Positions 35,943 to 47,424 of a DNA stretch of 64,000 nt are shown one piece after another. Position 1 is the first letter of the stretch; the number at the start of each line of letters is the position of its first letter. This DNA comes from Trichopria drosophilae (lineage: Eukaryota; Arthropoda; Insecta; Hymenoptera; Diapriidae): contig CM059582.1 of NCBI GenBank assembly GCA_030407085.1, forward strand, positions 27,231,001 through 27,295,000, given 5' to 3'. The notes beneath the pieces are model-generated. The model did not search any database. It was not told where the DNA came from and saw only the letters and a list, made by a program, of their open reading frames with translations. Made by a program: the position numbers and the translations under genes.

Positions 35943-37300
35943 CTTATTTTATAATAAATTTGTTTTTTTTGTAATCTAGACACCATACAGCAATAAAATA
36001 ACATTATTTAATAATCCTATAAGAGTGGTAACATTATATAATAACAATTTTGGATTATGGTTTAAAATTAAAATCTGATACACTGGTAGAATAATATAGT
36101 TATGAAGAGTCAGTTTCACTATACTTCTGACCCTCGCCACTACATCGTTCTATCAGTATGCTTTTAATCGAGTCTAATTTAAAAATTAAATTCGGTCTAG
36201 AAAAAATTGATAATATTGAGAACTGTATCCGCTATGCAAATCAATCACGAGGTATTGTGTAAAGTTATAACGGCTTATCGTTTTATTTTTCAATAAAGAA
36301 TTCGCATCCCTGATTATAAGCAAATCAATTTTAAAGTTTTCCTTTACTTTAGGAAGCAAAACTTTTGAGATGTAAATCACAATATTTGTATTCGCTCATC
36401 ATCCTGCTTTATTAACTTTTCGGCCATCAAATCATTCGCAATTTTTACAGATCCAACGTTTTAACATTTTTTTATAATTAAATCTATACTTTTATATGTA
36501 ATATTGGGGATGTTCTAAGAGAGATGAAACAACATGAGAGTGTTTTAGTCAATCTCCTCTGTGACTTTCCTAAAGTTACTTACTTATTTTAATACTAAAA
36601 TACTGGTTTTTCATAATCATTAAATTTACGGAATACTTTAATTACATTTAAATTATTAATTTATTTTAAAAATTTGTTATGATTAAGAAATCACGTAAGT
36701 GTACATTCAATTGAACATGTTTACTGTAAGGCAGCTTACTTTTAATTTTATTCATAATTTACATATAATATTAAAATAATCTATAATCTTGTCGTAATGT
36801 CATATTTTATGTGTCATATTTTATATTGGCTGTTATACTCAAAATGCCGGAAATCGGATTTTTTTACTTTTTGACGTTCAATATCTTAAAAGTGGACCCT
36901 ATGGGATATTTTTGGTGGTCATATTTATATCACAAGAATCCCACTAGACTTGACTCTTACTTACGGGGCAACATGCAATTCTTAGATTTTTGTTGGGCTG
37001 CGTTATGTAATCACTTAGATTTACTTACAATCAAACTGGAAAGTGTTAATTAAATTTTGTTTTGTTACTTTTACTGTTAAACTAATACTAAAATGAACTA
37101 AATAAAAACTCGTTAGTGTTGAATTCATTGCACTGTAAAATAAGTCAAACAAGAAGTCATTTAAAAAATAATAACACTGGAATTATTTCTAGTAATTTCT
37201 CTCTTCTTTATATAAATTTCATACAGATAATTATCAGCTCATTGCTGGAGTTATTTTCACTCAGAGTAATAATTGTTTAGCGTGTACTTAATGATAATGA
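35943..37300. other. AT-rich DNA with repeat-like segments
   Basis: The frame at 36,811-37,053 covers sequence of the 'aaatgccggaaatcggattt' type, which resembles the dispersed 'atggcgga' repeats rather than a gene. Nothing else was recognised. Confidence 0.4.
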
Positions 37301-37303
37301 AAC

Positions 37304-37504
37304 GTGTTAATTTACAAAACTGCATTACCACTATGCCGCTTTGTAAGTCCGATTGCCTACGTGGGTGGATGGTGTGACGGGTACCGTCGCAGAACATGTC
37401 GCTCATTTAGTGCCGTTTATTTAGCTAACTGGCTTGTCAGGTGCATCAGGTGGCATAGCTTCGGGTTAACTTTACGAGAAACTTCTCCAATGGGCTGTTT
37501 GTGA
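37304..37504. other. Less AT-rich block, possible conserved noncoding DNA or exon
   Basis: A 66-codon open frame (+) covers a locally CG-richer block (for example 'cctacgtgggtggatggtgt'). The translation has many Cys/Arg/Trp but no domain I know. It could be a conserved element. Confidence 0.2.
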
Positions 37505-37715
37505 AATGCCTTTTATGACTTCGTAATGTTCACTAGTTCATAATCCCCTTGGTATTATATAGTAAATAGAAGATTAAATAATAGTAAATTTATAAAAAAT
37601 TAAAAAATACTATTAAATTTTATTTACCGATTATTAATATATATTATGATTGTTTGTCACTCAACATTTTGTGGGTTTCAAATTAAATGAGGCAGCCAAG
37701 TTTACCGAGAAGTCC

Positions 37716-39150
37716 TTTATACCATTCACGCTGGGAAGGACACATTTCCTACTTTAATTTCAATCAAGTATTTCATATGAAAATATAATTAAAAAAAATT
37801 GAAATGTATGTGGCTTGTTATTTTCGCGATCGGTAATTTCAATGGAATTGTCAAAATTGAACTATCTTAATTACAAAATTAAATATAAGGATTTAAATGT
37901 CAAAAAAACGTAAATAACGGGTGTACTTTTTTATAAAACATTTTTTTCTCATACAAAGAGTATTCGCCGGCACAAAGGTTTTCTTTCTCGAAAGCTGAAC
38001 AAAATAGTTGTAATATTAAGATATATTTTTTAAATATTAAAAAACTAACATCATAATCACAAAATTGCGAACCCACTGAGAATTTTCTTTTTAAAACTTT
38101 ATTTTAATGAAAAACTTTTTTTCAATTTTTTTCATAAAAACTGCAAACTCTACAAAAAAATTTTATGAGAAAAACGTTTTTTAGAATGTGTCAAAGAATA
38201 TTCTTAATTTAGAATGTATTGATACAATTTGTTATTTTTTCGAAAATGAAGAAAATCGAAATTGTGAAAACATTCATTTAAAAATTCTGAAAAAAATTGA
38301 CAGTAATCTTTGACTATTTTTAAAATATTATTGTTCTAAAAAGTTTTCCTCTAAAGTTTATAGTTTTCGAGAAACAAAATTATTAATCATTTCTAAATTT
38401 CAAGAATAATAATTTCTTTTGCCGAAAACTATAGACTTTAGACAAAATTATCTTACAATTTGTCAAAGAATGTACTAAAATTTTTTCAGATTTTTTAAAC
38501 AACATTTCTCTAAAAATTTCGTTTCTTCGAAATTTAAAAAAATAAAAAATGGTATCAATACATTCTGAAAAAATTTGAGGATACTCTTTGATACATTTGA
38601 AGTCATTTTTATTCGTAGAAAGCTGTGAAATCTGAAGTTTATAGTTTTCAGCAAAAAATTTGTTTACTTTTATAAAGCTATTAATCACTGCCACCGCCTG
38701 TTTGGGATCATGATGTGAAAAATCTAAAATAATCCAACAGTTTCTATCTTTTCCATAATTAAAAAATATGTGAATTTTTCTGACATAAATTTGCAATTAC
38801 CTTCAACTAGAGCAGAGAAGTGCTACTTTTGAAGGAAATTTAGCTAGAAGAATTTAAAACATTACAAAAATCAACATCTTATTGCTCGTTCTGAAAGCCA
38901 CCATCCCCAATTTATATTTAATATTAAATCGAGCTGAACTCCATTTCGAAATAAATATGTCCAATTTTTTGGCAATTATTTTCAAATTTGATTGGCTGAA
39001 ACTCAATTTTGACCGCGGAATATTTAAGAGCGACCTCGAAAATATGAGGATATGTTCCTATCAATTTTTATCAACTTTGATTTCGATAGGAAATACTTGA
39101 TTGAAAGTGAAGGAGAAAAAGATGCCCTGTCGGGTGTTACTGTATTCAAA
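37716..39150. mobile_element. Diverged 1.4-kb relative of the piggyBac-type MITE
   Basis: The left end 'accattcacgctgggaagga' and the inverted right end 'agtaacacccgacagggca' align with the ends of the element at 21.47 kb. The internal stretch 'ctcaattttgaccgcggaat' (about 39,002) equals 'ctcaattttgacctcggaat' there. The TTAA targets are decayed. The interior is longer and itself folds (about 38,200-38,290 pairs with 38,510-38,600, both with 'caaagaat' and 'gaatgtattgatac' blocks). The 137-codon minus-strand frame inside is not judged a gene. Confidence 0.7.
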
Positions 39151-40762
39151 TAGCCTATATTATCAATGCGTGATGATGGTCGAGAAGTGAATTATCTGAG
39201 ACGGAATTTACTTCTATTCTACATACATCTTCAAAAGGAGGAGTCAGAAATTATATATTAAAATATCAATAATTACTTTAATTTTCACATACATAAAATT
39301 AGTTAATCAATGTTTTTTAAACTGGTATAGGATTTGCGCTTTAAAAGTTTACAATATGTTGGCTATTATCTCTACGATTTGGTATCACTAGACTTTTTGA
39401 AATTTTTATCATTTGTAAATAATAATCATAAATGTGTCCTCAAATATATAAATAAATTCAAAGCCTAATGATTTTTGGAAAACTGCCTTACAGCGATTTT
39501 ACGAACTGAAAAATGGAAAGACACATTACACGTGATACTGCAGAGGCGTGATTTATCTTGTTATACTAGTTAGGACATTATTGGCACTTCTTCATTACAA
39601 AACGGCCCTAAATGCTAAATTATACTATTTACCTATCATTAACCCATTTCTTAATACAAGTCGGCAAAGGGTATGGATAAAGGCAAATTCCTCTTTGAAG
39701 TGAAGTATTCTAGCTCGAACCTTCAACTCACTAGATTAGCTGGTCAATTGCTGAACGTGGACTGCTTTACACTCGGAGCGTTTCCTGACAGAATCAGCTG
39801 TAGGAGTTTCCATACCTTTTACTTGACCGTTGGTGCAAATTCAACCAAGAGGAGATCAAGTCGCTCTTAGGTGCACGTTTTCAGCGTTTACTACTCCGAG
39901 TAAATGTCCCCTTGTTTAGGATGGTTGCATTGTCCACGATATCTACGGATGTTCTGTTGTTTCTATCAACCTAACCTCAAAACTAGATTCGCGGTTTATA
40001 CAAAATGTCATTCAAATAGACGAAAATATTAATCCTTTACTTTTTATTAAAATAATGTTTTTCTTTCATTAATCCATTGAGGCTTACTAACTTTTTTACT
40101 TGCTTTTTTAATATTCTCCATTTTTCATGAAATCTTATATAGGAGAAATGCTGTAAATAAATCGGTAATATTCATATTCTAAACCTAAAATCCCATGTAT
40201 AAATCTTTTAGTGTTGAGTAAATACGTACGCTTTTAAAAATTACATTTTGAATTTTCATTTGAGGTCCTACCAGTAATCAGTAATCCTGAGGTTGTTCTA
40301 GAGAAAGTAATTTAAAAATTCTGCTGCGTCTCTTCACAGGCTACAGCCTTGCTAGTTAAACAAAAACAAAACAAAATAAGGCAGACGAAATTTTTGAAGG
40401 GGGTATTATAAATTTCCAATTAAAAAAAGTTCACAACAAAATAGCAGATGATGAAAATAATATAACCTTCTGATCGCCATATTTTTATTTGTACTGGAAA
40501 GCTCCCCAAGTGTAAAATAATGTAAAAATTAGTTTAATTTGTTTGTTATCCCTCGCCTTGTTTGTCATTGAAATATTTAAAAGATTTGTAATTACAATAA
40601 GCATTTAGGGCGTCAGTTTCTACAACAACCATTAAGACTTTCATTACTATTTTTATCGTTTTGAACGTTTTATGTTTGTAATAATCGCTAAAAAGGACGA
40701 CAGAAATGGGTTTTTGAACTTTCTCCTCGTAGGTTTACGGCACAAAACAGTAGAAAATCGTA
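39151..40762. other. No gene recognised; one less AT-rich patch
   Basis: A patch at about 39,660-39,960 is CG-richer, with a 65-codon (+) frame lacking any known domain. The rest is AT-rich. Confidence 0.35.
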
Positions 40763-41059
40763 TACACTGAAAGAATTTGTTAGTACGTTCTGCCGAAAAC
40801 TCAAGTAAAATTTGCCGAAGAAGTTAAGTAACCACCATTATGTAACATTTACATAGTCACTTCGGTAATATTTGCTGAACAAAATCTAGAAAATCTACTT
40901 AATGACTCGAGTAACAACATTTCTGCAGATTTTACTTAATAACTTCGGAAAATATTGCCGAGCCAGAGCACATCGCTGAATCGAAACATACAAGACAGCT
41001 GTTTGTCCGGTTTTAGTCAAAATATGTTCAAATTTGAAGAAAAATAAGCAAAATTGATT

Positions 41060-41098
41060 TGACCTTGAAATGACCTTCAACTTTGACCTCAAGGTCAT
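41060..41098. promoter_or_regulatory. Cluster of TGACCT / AGGTCA half-sites
   Basis: Within 39 bp there are TGACCTTGA, TGACCTTCA, TGACCTC and the opposed AAGGTCA. These match half-sites of nuclear receptors; TCAAGGTCA is the FTZ-F1/ERR type. They sit just before the tandem array inside a mobile element, so they may be repeat sequence with no regulatory role. Confidence 0.3.
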
Positions 41099-41120
41099 CG
41101 TCGGTTAACTCGAAGTCAAT

Positions 41121-41495
41121 ACCTAGACCACTTGATCGTCGACCCCAAACTCCTGGTGCATATTTTTTAGTTAAAAAGATGAAAAACTACGGAGCGCGAT
41201 TCCTAGACACCGTAACCGCCGACCTTGAATACCTGGTGCATGTATTTCAGCTAGAATCATGAAACACTATGGAGCTTGATACCGAGACCCCTTCATCGGC
41301 GACCCGGAACACCTGGTGCACGTATTTCAGCTAGAATCGTGAAAAACTATGCAGCGCGATACCTAGACCCCGTAATCAGCAAACTTAAACATCTGGTGCA
41401 CGTATTTTAGTTAAAATGGGGAAAAACTACTGAGAGCGATACCTAGTCCCCGTAATCGGTCATCCTAAAGACCTGGAGCAAATATGTATTTTGCC
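41121..41495 (+). repeat. Tandem array, exact 80-bp period, about 4.7 units
   Basis: Units start at 41,121, 41,201, 41,281, 41,361 and 41,441, each opening with a variant of 'acctagaccccgtaatcggc' and containing 'acctggtgcacgtatttcag' at unit position 31. Unit length stays exactly 80 although the units differ at many positions; the last unit is cut at about 41,495. No reading frame is conserved. Confidence 0.9.
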
Positions 41496-42017
41496 AATCC
41501 GATTCAAAACTGCGAATCGTCATATCTCGAGACTGTAATCAGGAAAATATCTGTGCGTTGGTTGCCAAGCACATGTATAGTAGCGCCATCTACTGATCGC
41601 AAATCCCGGGGGTCACAACGAGAACGTTATGAACGAAACAGTTTCACCCCCCTTCTCACGACTTCTTTCAGTGTATGTCTCAGCGTCCTATATTACCGAC
41701 TGATTTGAACGCGGACTCAGCTAAACTATAATTACATATATTTATATATAATTTCAAACCCACCTTTTATTATTATTTACTATGTCTATATCTTTATATA
41801 TTTGCAGTAGAAAATCACTGATTTCATATAAAAAGATAGTCAAGTAATTATTACTTAGTTTTTCAGCAATATCTACTTAATAGAATTTCAGGAACTATTA
41901 CATAAGTAGTTAAGTAATATGTGCTGAACAAGTTCGGCAAATTTTACTTAGTTTTCAGTTTGGCAGGTTTTACTTGACTAACTTAGGTAAAATCTACATA
42001 CGATTTCTTTCAGTGTA

Positions 42018-42289
42018 GTATCTTCAACGGTATGTAATTTATTTGCTCTCTATAGAATGAAAATTAGATTAGAACATTAGATGGTACTTTCTCTTAAAAG
42101 AAGCTTTCAATTTCATTAAAAACATGTACGATTTAAATCAAAATTTCAATAATTCAATTCTCAACATGAGCATTAAAGTTATCCCACAAAAAAGTACTCT
42201 GAAAAGGATGCTGCATTTTTAGTATGCAGCACATTGAAAGTCGTCATCCTTAATGTTCGAAAATAACCTAAGAAGAAAAGTATTCTTCA
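42018..42289. other. AT-rich spacer
   Basis: Nothing recognised. Confidence 0.4.
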
Positions 42290-43010
42290 CTTAAGCCGAC
42301 ATGTAGGGAACACTAAGGGAAACAATAGGAAAAAAACGTATTCCTCAAAGATTATTTGTCGGACCTTGGAATCCACGGAATGAAAGCGCTTTCGTGAGCT
42401 CTCGCGATTGTGAGTGCTTCGCTCGTATTTCGAGAAAAGCTCGGTTCTAAAAAAACGAAAGATCATCCGTTCTGCTTCAAAAGGACCGTGCTTTCGTATT
42501 CTGCTACCGCAAATGAAAACGCGCCAAAGGTGAAATTGCAATTAATACAATCCGCCATTGAATGGTTTTTCAATTAACGCTGAAACTGTTATTTTTATCG
42601 GCTTGGTTCTTTCAGCGATTAACGAGAGAGAAGATCGCGAAATTTCATTGTGTCCGCGCACTCCATTTCGATTAAGTGTTACGACCCTTTTATTATCGAA
42701 GTACTTCAACGATCGCGTTTCATCATCAAGGCTATTCCCTTTTTGTCAATTCCCAAAGTTCCGGGTAATAAAACGAACTTCCGACACGATCTGTGTAACT
42801 ATCAAATTTTGTCGGAAAATAAATAGAATGGTGATGGAGGATTTCATGCGTGAATATGCTGGGTCGAAGCAAAACCGATCGTGATTATACATTTATGATC
42901 GTTATCGTTTCTATCTTGTAGAATCGTGTGTTTGCGAAACGAATTTATGCACGAGCATGGCGCACCGTTCCATACAGGCGTTGGGAAAAATGGTAATTTT
43001 GCCGAAGCTA
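42290..43010. promoter_or_regulatory. CpG-richer block, candidate conserved or regulatory DNA
   Basis: This is an unusually balanced stretch (for example 'gtgagctctcgcgattgtga' at about 42,392) with no repeat structure. Open frames on both strands (84 codons minus, 108 codons plus) overlap little and have no recognised domain. The lack of repeats in an otherwise repeat-filled window suggests selective retention. Confidence 0.35.
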
Positions 43011-44533
43011 AGCTGCACGTGCCTTATTTTAAAACTCATATTTTAATTCCGATTGGCAGAAATAGTCGTCAGTGAGATTTTAAAGAAAACTACTTGTTAT
43101 TTGGCAGTGTTTTCGACCCAGTTTTGATTTCTATCTTTTTTTAACTTTCATTCTTTACAAGAACATTTTCGATCATCGATGATAAATCGACAGTAAACAG
43201 ATACGAGAATGCATGCAACGGACAGCTTTTCATATCCTGGATTAGCAATATTTCACGATTTCAATTTTCGAATTCGGAAAAACAAAATTTTCAGTAACCA
43301 AATATTCATTTTATACATTCCTGGAAAGGTGATTTTTAAAATATATGAAATATCAACAATTTTGTTAAACTTCCATCTGTGCAGTCATGCAAATAGCATA
43401 AAAAATCAATGTGCACAATTTGTTAATAATTGTAAATATAAAATTAAATTTCAGTATAACACATGAATTTTTTCAATTACAAGAGATTAAATTTAATGAG
43501 ATTAAAATAGAGTTCATACGTCAATATTAACGAATAGGTAAGCGTTCGTTTAGTTATGAGGTGAAGCAGAAATTTGAAATGTCATGCGAAACAGAACGTT
43601 GTTCTGGTATGCCATCCACTTGAGTGGCTGACTAAACGAATAGCATGACCACTAGCTGTCTGGAGTAAATTTCCGTCAGTCGTATCGTATCTTCTCTACC
43701 TCGACGATCTAGTTCATATCCTATGTACAATTATATTCAATAATAAAAACGAGCAATTTATATTAATAATTTGATAAATAAATTTTTATATACAGAAATT
43801 AGGATTAAAAAATATTTTGCCAAATTTTAAATAATTACTATTGTGAAATATGAAGAAAATGTTTCTTGTGAGGTCGAACTTATTGCACTATTAAATGAAC
43901 TTTTATTGATAGGAAATTTTTAATGTCATTTATCGAACTTCAATAAATGATAATAAACTTACGTCGAGAGAAAACCAAATAAAACTCTCAAATTTCTGAA
44001 TAAATAACCTAAAAATAATCCATCATTACTAATGAAGTATTATGGATATTATAAATATTAAATAAGTTAGCATGTTAGAATAAAGTATATACCAACAATG
44101 CATGCATATATAAAATTATTTATTTATTTATACCTCGTTCAGCGAATTTCTCTACTAAAATATAAAATAATTTAAATACAATGACATCCTCAATTCTCAG
44201 CAATTTAATGGAAATTTGGTCAAGGCTAGACCCCCACCGGTTAAAGTTTATTATCATGAATATTTCTTATACATTTTTTAAAGCTTCATTAGAAAATGGT
44301 TACTTCACGATATAAAGTTACAATAAAAATTATCTCTTTACACTATAATATAAACCGTTTTGTTAGTGACAGGTATCATTTTTTAAATTATGATCTACTC
44401 AAATTTGATTATTTCACGAAAGCTAGTTGTTATTGAATACAACGCTCTTCCCAATGGCAAATGACAGAAGTTTATAAATTTTTAATAAAATAGCAATTCA
44501 CGTTGTTCTAAAAAAAAAACACAATATAATCGG
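43011..44533. other. AT-rich DNA, nothing recognised
   Basis: The 85-codon frame at 43,209-43,466 has no known domain. Confidence 0.4.
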
Positions 44534-44890
44534 TGACACGAACCAACAAGAGTCTGAGTTTGAAATTTGGCGCGACAGGATTTTGCCAGCCAATTTCAAA
44601 CTCATTTTAAATGGAATAAAAGAATCCTAAGAACGATTTTTAAAAATGTGAAAAATAGATGCTAATTAATTGAAAATTTAGAAAAATGGTAACGGACAAA
44701 AATTCTTGAAAACATTGAGAATTCTTCCATTTACAATTTTTTCAAACATTTTTTTCCAATCCATTTTTTCTGAATTTTCTATTAATTAACATCTAATTTT
44801 CAGATTTTTAAGAATCGTACTTATGATTCCTTTATTTATTGTCGCGAGAAATTGAAAACGCAGATACTAGTTAGTTCGCCTCACCAATAA
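44534..44890. mobile_element. Foldback element, about 350 bp
   Basis: About 44,610-44,690 ('aagaatcctaagaacgattt' then 'tgctaattaattgaaaattt') pairs with the inverted 44,765-44,850. The outer parts 'gagtttgaaatttggcgcga' and the inverted 'tcgcgagaaattgaaaac' also match. No ORF. Confidence 0.65.
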
Positions 44891-45360
44891 ACTCATTTAA
44901 TAATGTATTACTATCACCAAACGATAAATTAATTTTATAATTTGTAACTTTTAAATTAAGATAAATTCATAGTTTCTTTTTGGTTATTTTCAATTTATTG
45001 AATTTTATTATGCGTATGGAATATCTAGCAGTCACAAGTATCCTGTCAAAAATAAATTATACATGTATCTGCGTACCTTTTTCGTTAAACTCCATAGTAT
45101 CGATATCGATTGTAGATAGCATCTTTAGTCTTTTCATATACAAAGAAAAGAATAAAAAGATAGATATAAAATTTGACTTCCAAGTTTGAGGTCGCGGACC
45201 GCGAATCGCGAATCGGCTTCTCAACATTAATACCAATTACATTTATGCAATTTTAAAGAATCATTCGGATTTATATGGAACTATGCATATTTGAGATTAC
45301 TGAAAACGAATCTGAAGTCACTAGTGATAAATTTGAAATGGAAAGTGGATCTTGCGGTGC
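44891..45360. other. AT-rich DNA, nothing recognised
   Basis: The minus-strand 107-codon frame (45,281-45,604) runs from here into the module array and is an artefact of it. Confidence 0.4.
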
Positions 45361-45432
45361 CTGAATCACAAATGTGACGCCAGGTTTCAAGAATGCAAAA
45401 TAGCTGGGTCAGTATACGAAATTCGAAACAAT
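45361..45432 (+). repeat. Left flank of the composite insertion (paralogue of 47.10-47.17 kb)
   Basis: 'aaatgtgacgccaggtttca...gaaattcgaaacaatg' matches 'aaatgtcacgccagcttttt...gaaattcaaaacaatg' ending at 47,172. The last eight bases, GAAACAAT (45,425-45,432), are the proposed left copy of the target duplication. Confidence 0.75.
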
Positions 45433-46465
45433 GGGTGCGAGTGGAAAAAGCAACAAATAAAAAAGTCGACAGGTCCAAAAACCTACAGTCAAAATACCGA
45501 CATTCAAAAAGCCGACCGGCAAAAAACCGAATTATCATAATGCCGACAGTCAAGAAACCGACAGCTGGAAAAACCGGCAGATGGAAAAACCGACAGGTCG
45601 ACAAACCATCAGGTCCAAAAGCCGATAGCCAAAATACTAATATTCAAAAAGCTGACAGTAAAAAACCGAGTTGTCATAATACCGATAGCAAAAATCCGAC
45701 ACATAAATAAATAGTTATTTTTTAAGTGTCTTTTCGGATGTCGGTTTTTTTACATGTCGGTTTTTTTACCTGTCGGTTTTTCGACGCGTACCCATTTCAT
45801 TGCAAAAAGTTTTCTAAATATCTTTTCGTCAACAGCTCGAAGAAAAATCGTGGTACCAAATATTGAAGCTCGGCTGTCGCGTTGTTCATGACCTGTTATT
45901 ACTTTCTTTCGTTATGTTTCATGTATATCTAATTATTTATTGAAAAATAAATTTATAGGATTTCATAATTACTTCCAACTGCATGTTTCCTGCTTTACTT
46001 TAGCACACATTCATAATGTTACGTGAGCGCCAAATGCATTACCACAGCAAAAAAAACTATTACACTGAATACTAATAGTTTGGTATAGGGTATATCGACG
46101 CGTCGACTTTTGGACTGTCGGCTTTTTGGCAGTCGGTTCTTCGAAGTATCGGTTATTTGACTGCCGGTCTCATGACAATTGGGTTTCTTGACTGTCGGTT
46201 TTTTTACTATCGGTATTATGACAATTCGGTTTTTCTACTGTAGGCCTTTTGCCTGTCGGCTTTTTAACGCGTCGGCTTTTTGCCTGTTAATTTTTTTAAT
46301 GTCGGCTTTTTGAGGTGTCGAATTTTGGAATGTCGGTATTATGAATGTCGGTTTACGACAATTCAGTTTTTATACAGTCAGCTTTTTTTGTCGGCTTTTT
46401 GAGGTGTCGAATTTTGGAATCTCGGTTTTTGACCTGCCGGCTTTTTAATTTGTCGACCCGTACCC
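45433..46465. mobile_element. Composite foldback insertion made of ACCGAC modules, 1,033 bp
   Basis: The ends are GGGTGCGAGTGGAAAAAGC (left) and, inverted, GGGTACGGGTCGAC (right). The left part (45,433-45,793) is about fifteen modules of 14-17 nt ('gacagtcaaaatacc', 'gacattcaaaaagcc', 'gaattatcataatgcc') and then three inverted modules, ending in CGACGCGTACCC. A 294-bp unique spacer follows. The right part (46,088-46,465) has about twenty modules in inverted orientation. GAAACAAT / GAAATAAT directly flank the whole, and an uninterrupted paralogue of the flanks lies at 47.1-47.4 kb. The ORFs of 62, 105 and 107 codons over it are translated modules. Merlin- or hAT-like mobilisation would fit an 8-bp duplication, but no transposase is present. 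Confidence 0.85.
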
Positions 46466-46690
46466 GAAATAATGTTTCCAATTCTTTATTTCTCTTTAAC
46501 TTTTAAACAATACAGATTATAATAGCCAAATTTCATACAAATTTTCGGCTGTGAAAGACTTGAAGTAGAGGACATTGTTTTAAAACAATCTTTGCAGAAA
46601 GATTTCTGGGAGACTTTAGCAATATAATAAAGCAATTGTTTAAGAGAGTAAAAGCAACTTTAATTCCATTATCTCAGATTTTAGATTCAT
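46466..46690 (+). repeat. Right flank of the composite insertion (paralogue of 47.17-47.37 kb)
   Basis: GAAATAAT (46,466-46,473) is the proposed right target copy. The following 'gtttccaattctttatttc' and 'gactttagcaatataataaa' match 'gtttataattcttttcttc' and 'gtctttagcaacataataaa' after 47,172. Confidence 0.75.
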
Positions 46691-47097
46691 TAGAAAGTGA
46701 TGATGGAGAAATACATTTCTAACAATGGTTAATATTGATTTTCATCTTCAATTCGAAAATTACTAATCAAATAAAATAGATTTATACTTCCGAAATGATT
46801 AATTTAGAAAGTAGGGTGTCTTCGTGTAAAAGCAGTTATTTTCGAAACATAATCTCTCGATATTTCAAGCTCTAAATATAAAATAAACTTAAAATGGCCC
46901 TTGAATCAATAGACGTTAATGTATGGCAAAGTTTTGTATAATTAAATATAATTTTCAATATTTAAGAGAATCTAACGTTTCCGATATAATTTACGTAATA
47001 TTTAATAATATTTCCTCGATCTGTGTATAATTAATTAGTAATTATACGATATGCGTTAATAAATATATTATTAATATATCATTATTTCAACGTGGTA
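46691..47097. other. AT-rich spacer between the two paralogous repeats
   Basis: Nothing recognised. Confidence 0.45.
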
Positions 47098-47370
47098 ATA
47101 AATGGTTCAGAAATGTCACGCCAGCTTTTTAGAATGCAATAACGGGGTCAATAGACGAAATTCAAAACAATGTTTATAATTCTTTTCTTCTTTTTTTTTA
47201 TGTTTAATACATATAAATAAAATATAAGAATAGTACACTGTACAATACTTTAAGTGGAGTGAAATATTTTAAAACATTCTTAACAGAAATATTTATGGGT
47301 GTCTTTAGCAACATAATAAAGCATTTGTTTAAGAGTAATTCAAATAAATTATACATCAGCGAAATCTTTT
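47098..47370 (+). repeat. Uninterrupted paralogue (empty site) of the composite's flanks
   Basis: The sequence is colinear with 45,361-45,432 followed directly by 46,466-46,690. The junction falls at AAAACAAT-G (47,164-47,172), where the other copy carries the 1-kb insertion. Confidence 0.75.
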
Positions 47371-47424
47371 AGGACACTCCGAAATCGCCAGAAATATTAG
47401 GTATTATTGGTATTAATAATACAG

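Larger units (their letters stand above)
40763..42017. mobile_element. TA-CACTGAAAGAA inverted-repeat element carrying a satellite-like core
   Basis: Both ends read TA-CACTGAAAGAA in opposite orientation (40,763 and 42,017), with TA flanks as the likely target. The terminal 200-250 bp of each side are built from modules such as 'aagtaaaatttgccgaa' and 'acttaa.aacttcgg', which pair as imperfect inverted arms. Between them lies an 80-bp tandem array and CG-richer unique sequence. No transposase is present. Confidence 0.75.

Noticed and set aside
38383..38796. 137-codon minus-strand ORF
   Set aside because: It lies entirely inside a foldback element and is made of inverted AT-rich repeat sequence; no domain.
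41121..41495. Coding tandem-repeat protein
   Set aside because: 80 is not a multiple of 3 and every frame contains stops.
45393..45710. 105-codon ORF across the module array
   Set aside because: It is a translation of noncoding modules (repeated Lys/Asp/Ser/Gln pattern), and its frame drifts with module length.
45361..47370. Tandem segmental duplication explaining the paralogous flanks
   Set aside because: The similarity is confined to about 70 + 220 bp and belongs to a repeat; the spacer DNA between copies is not duplicated.
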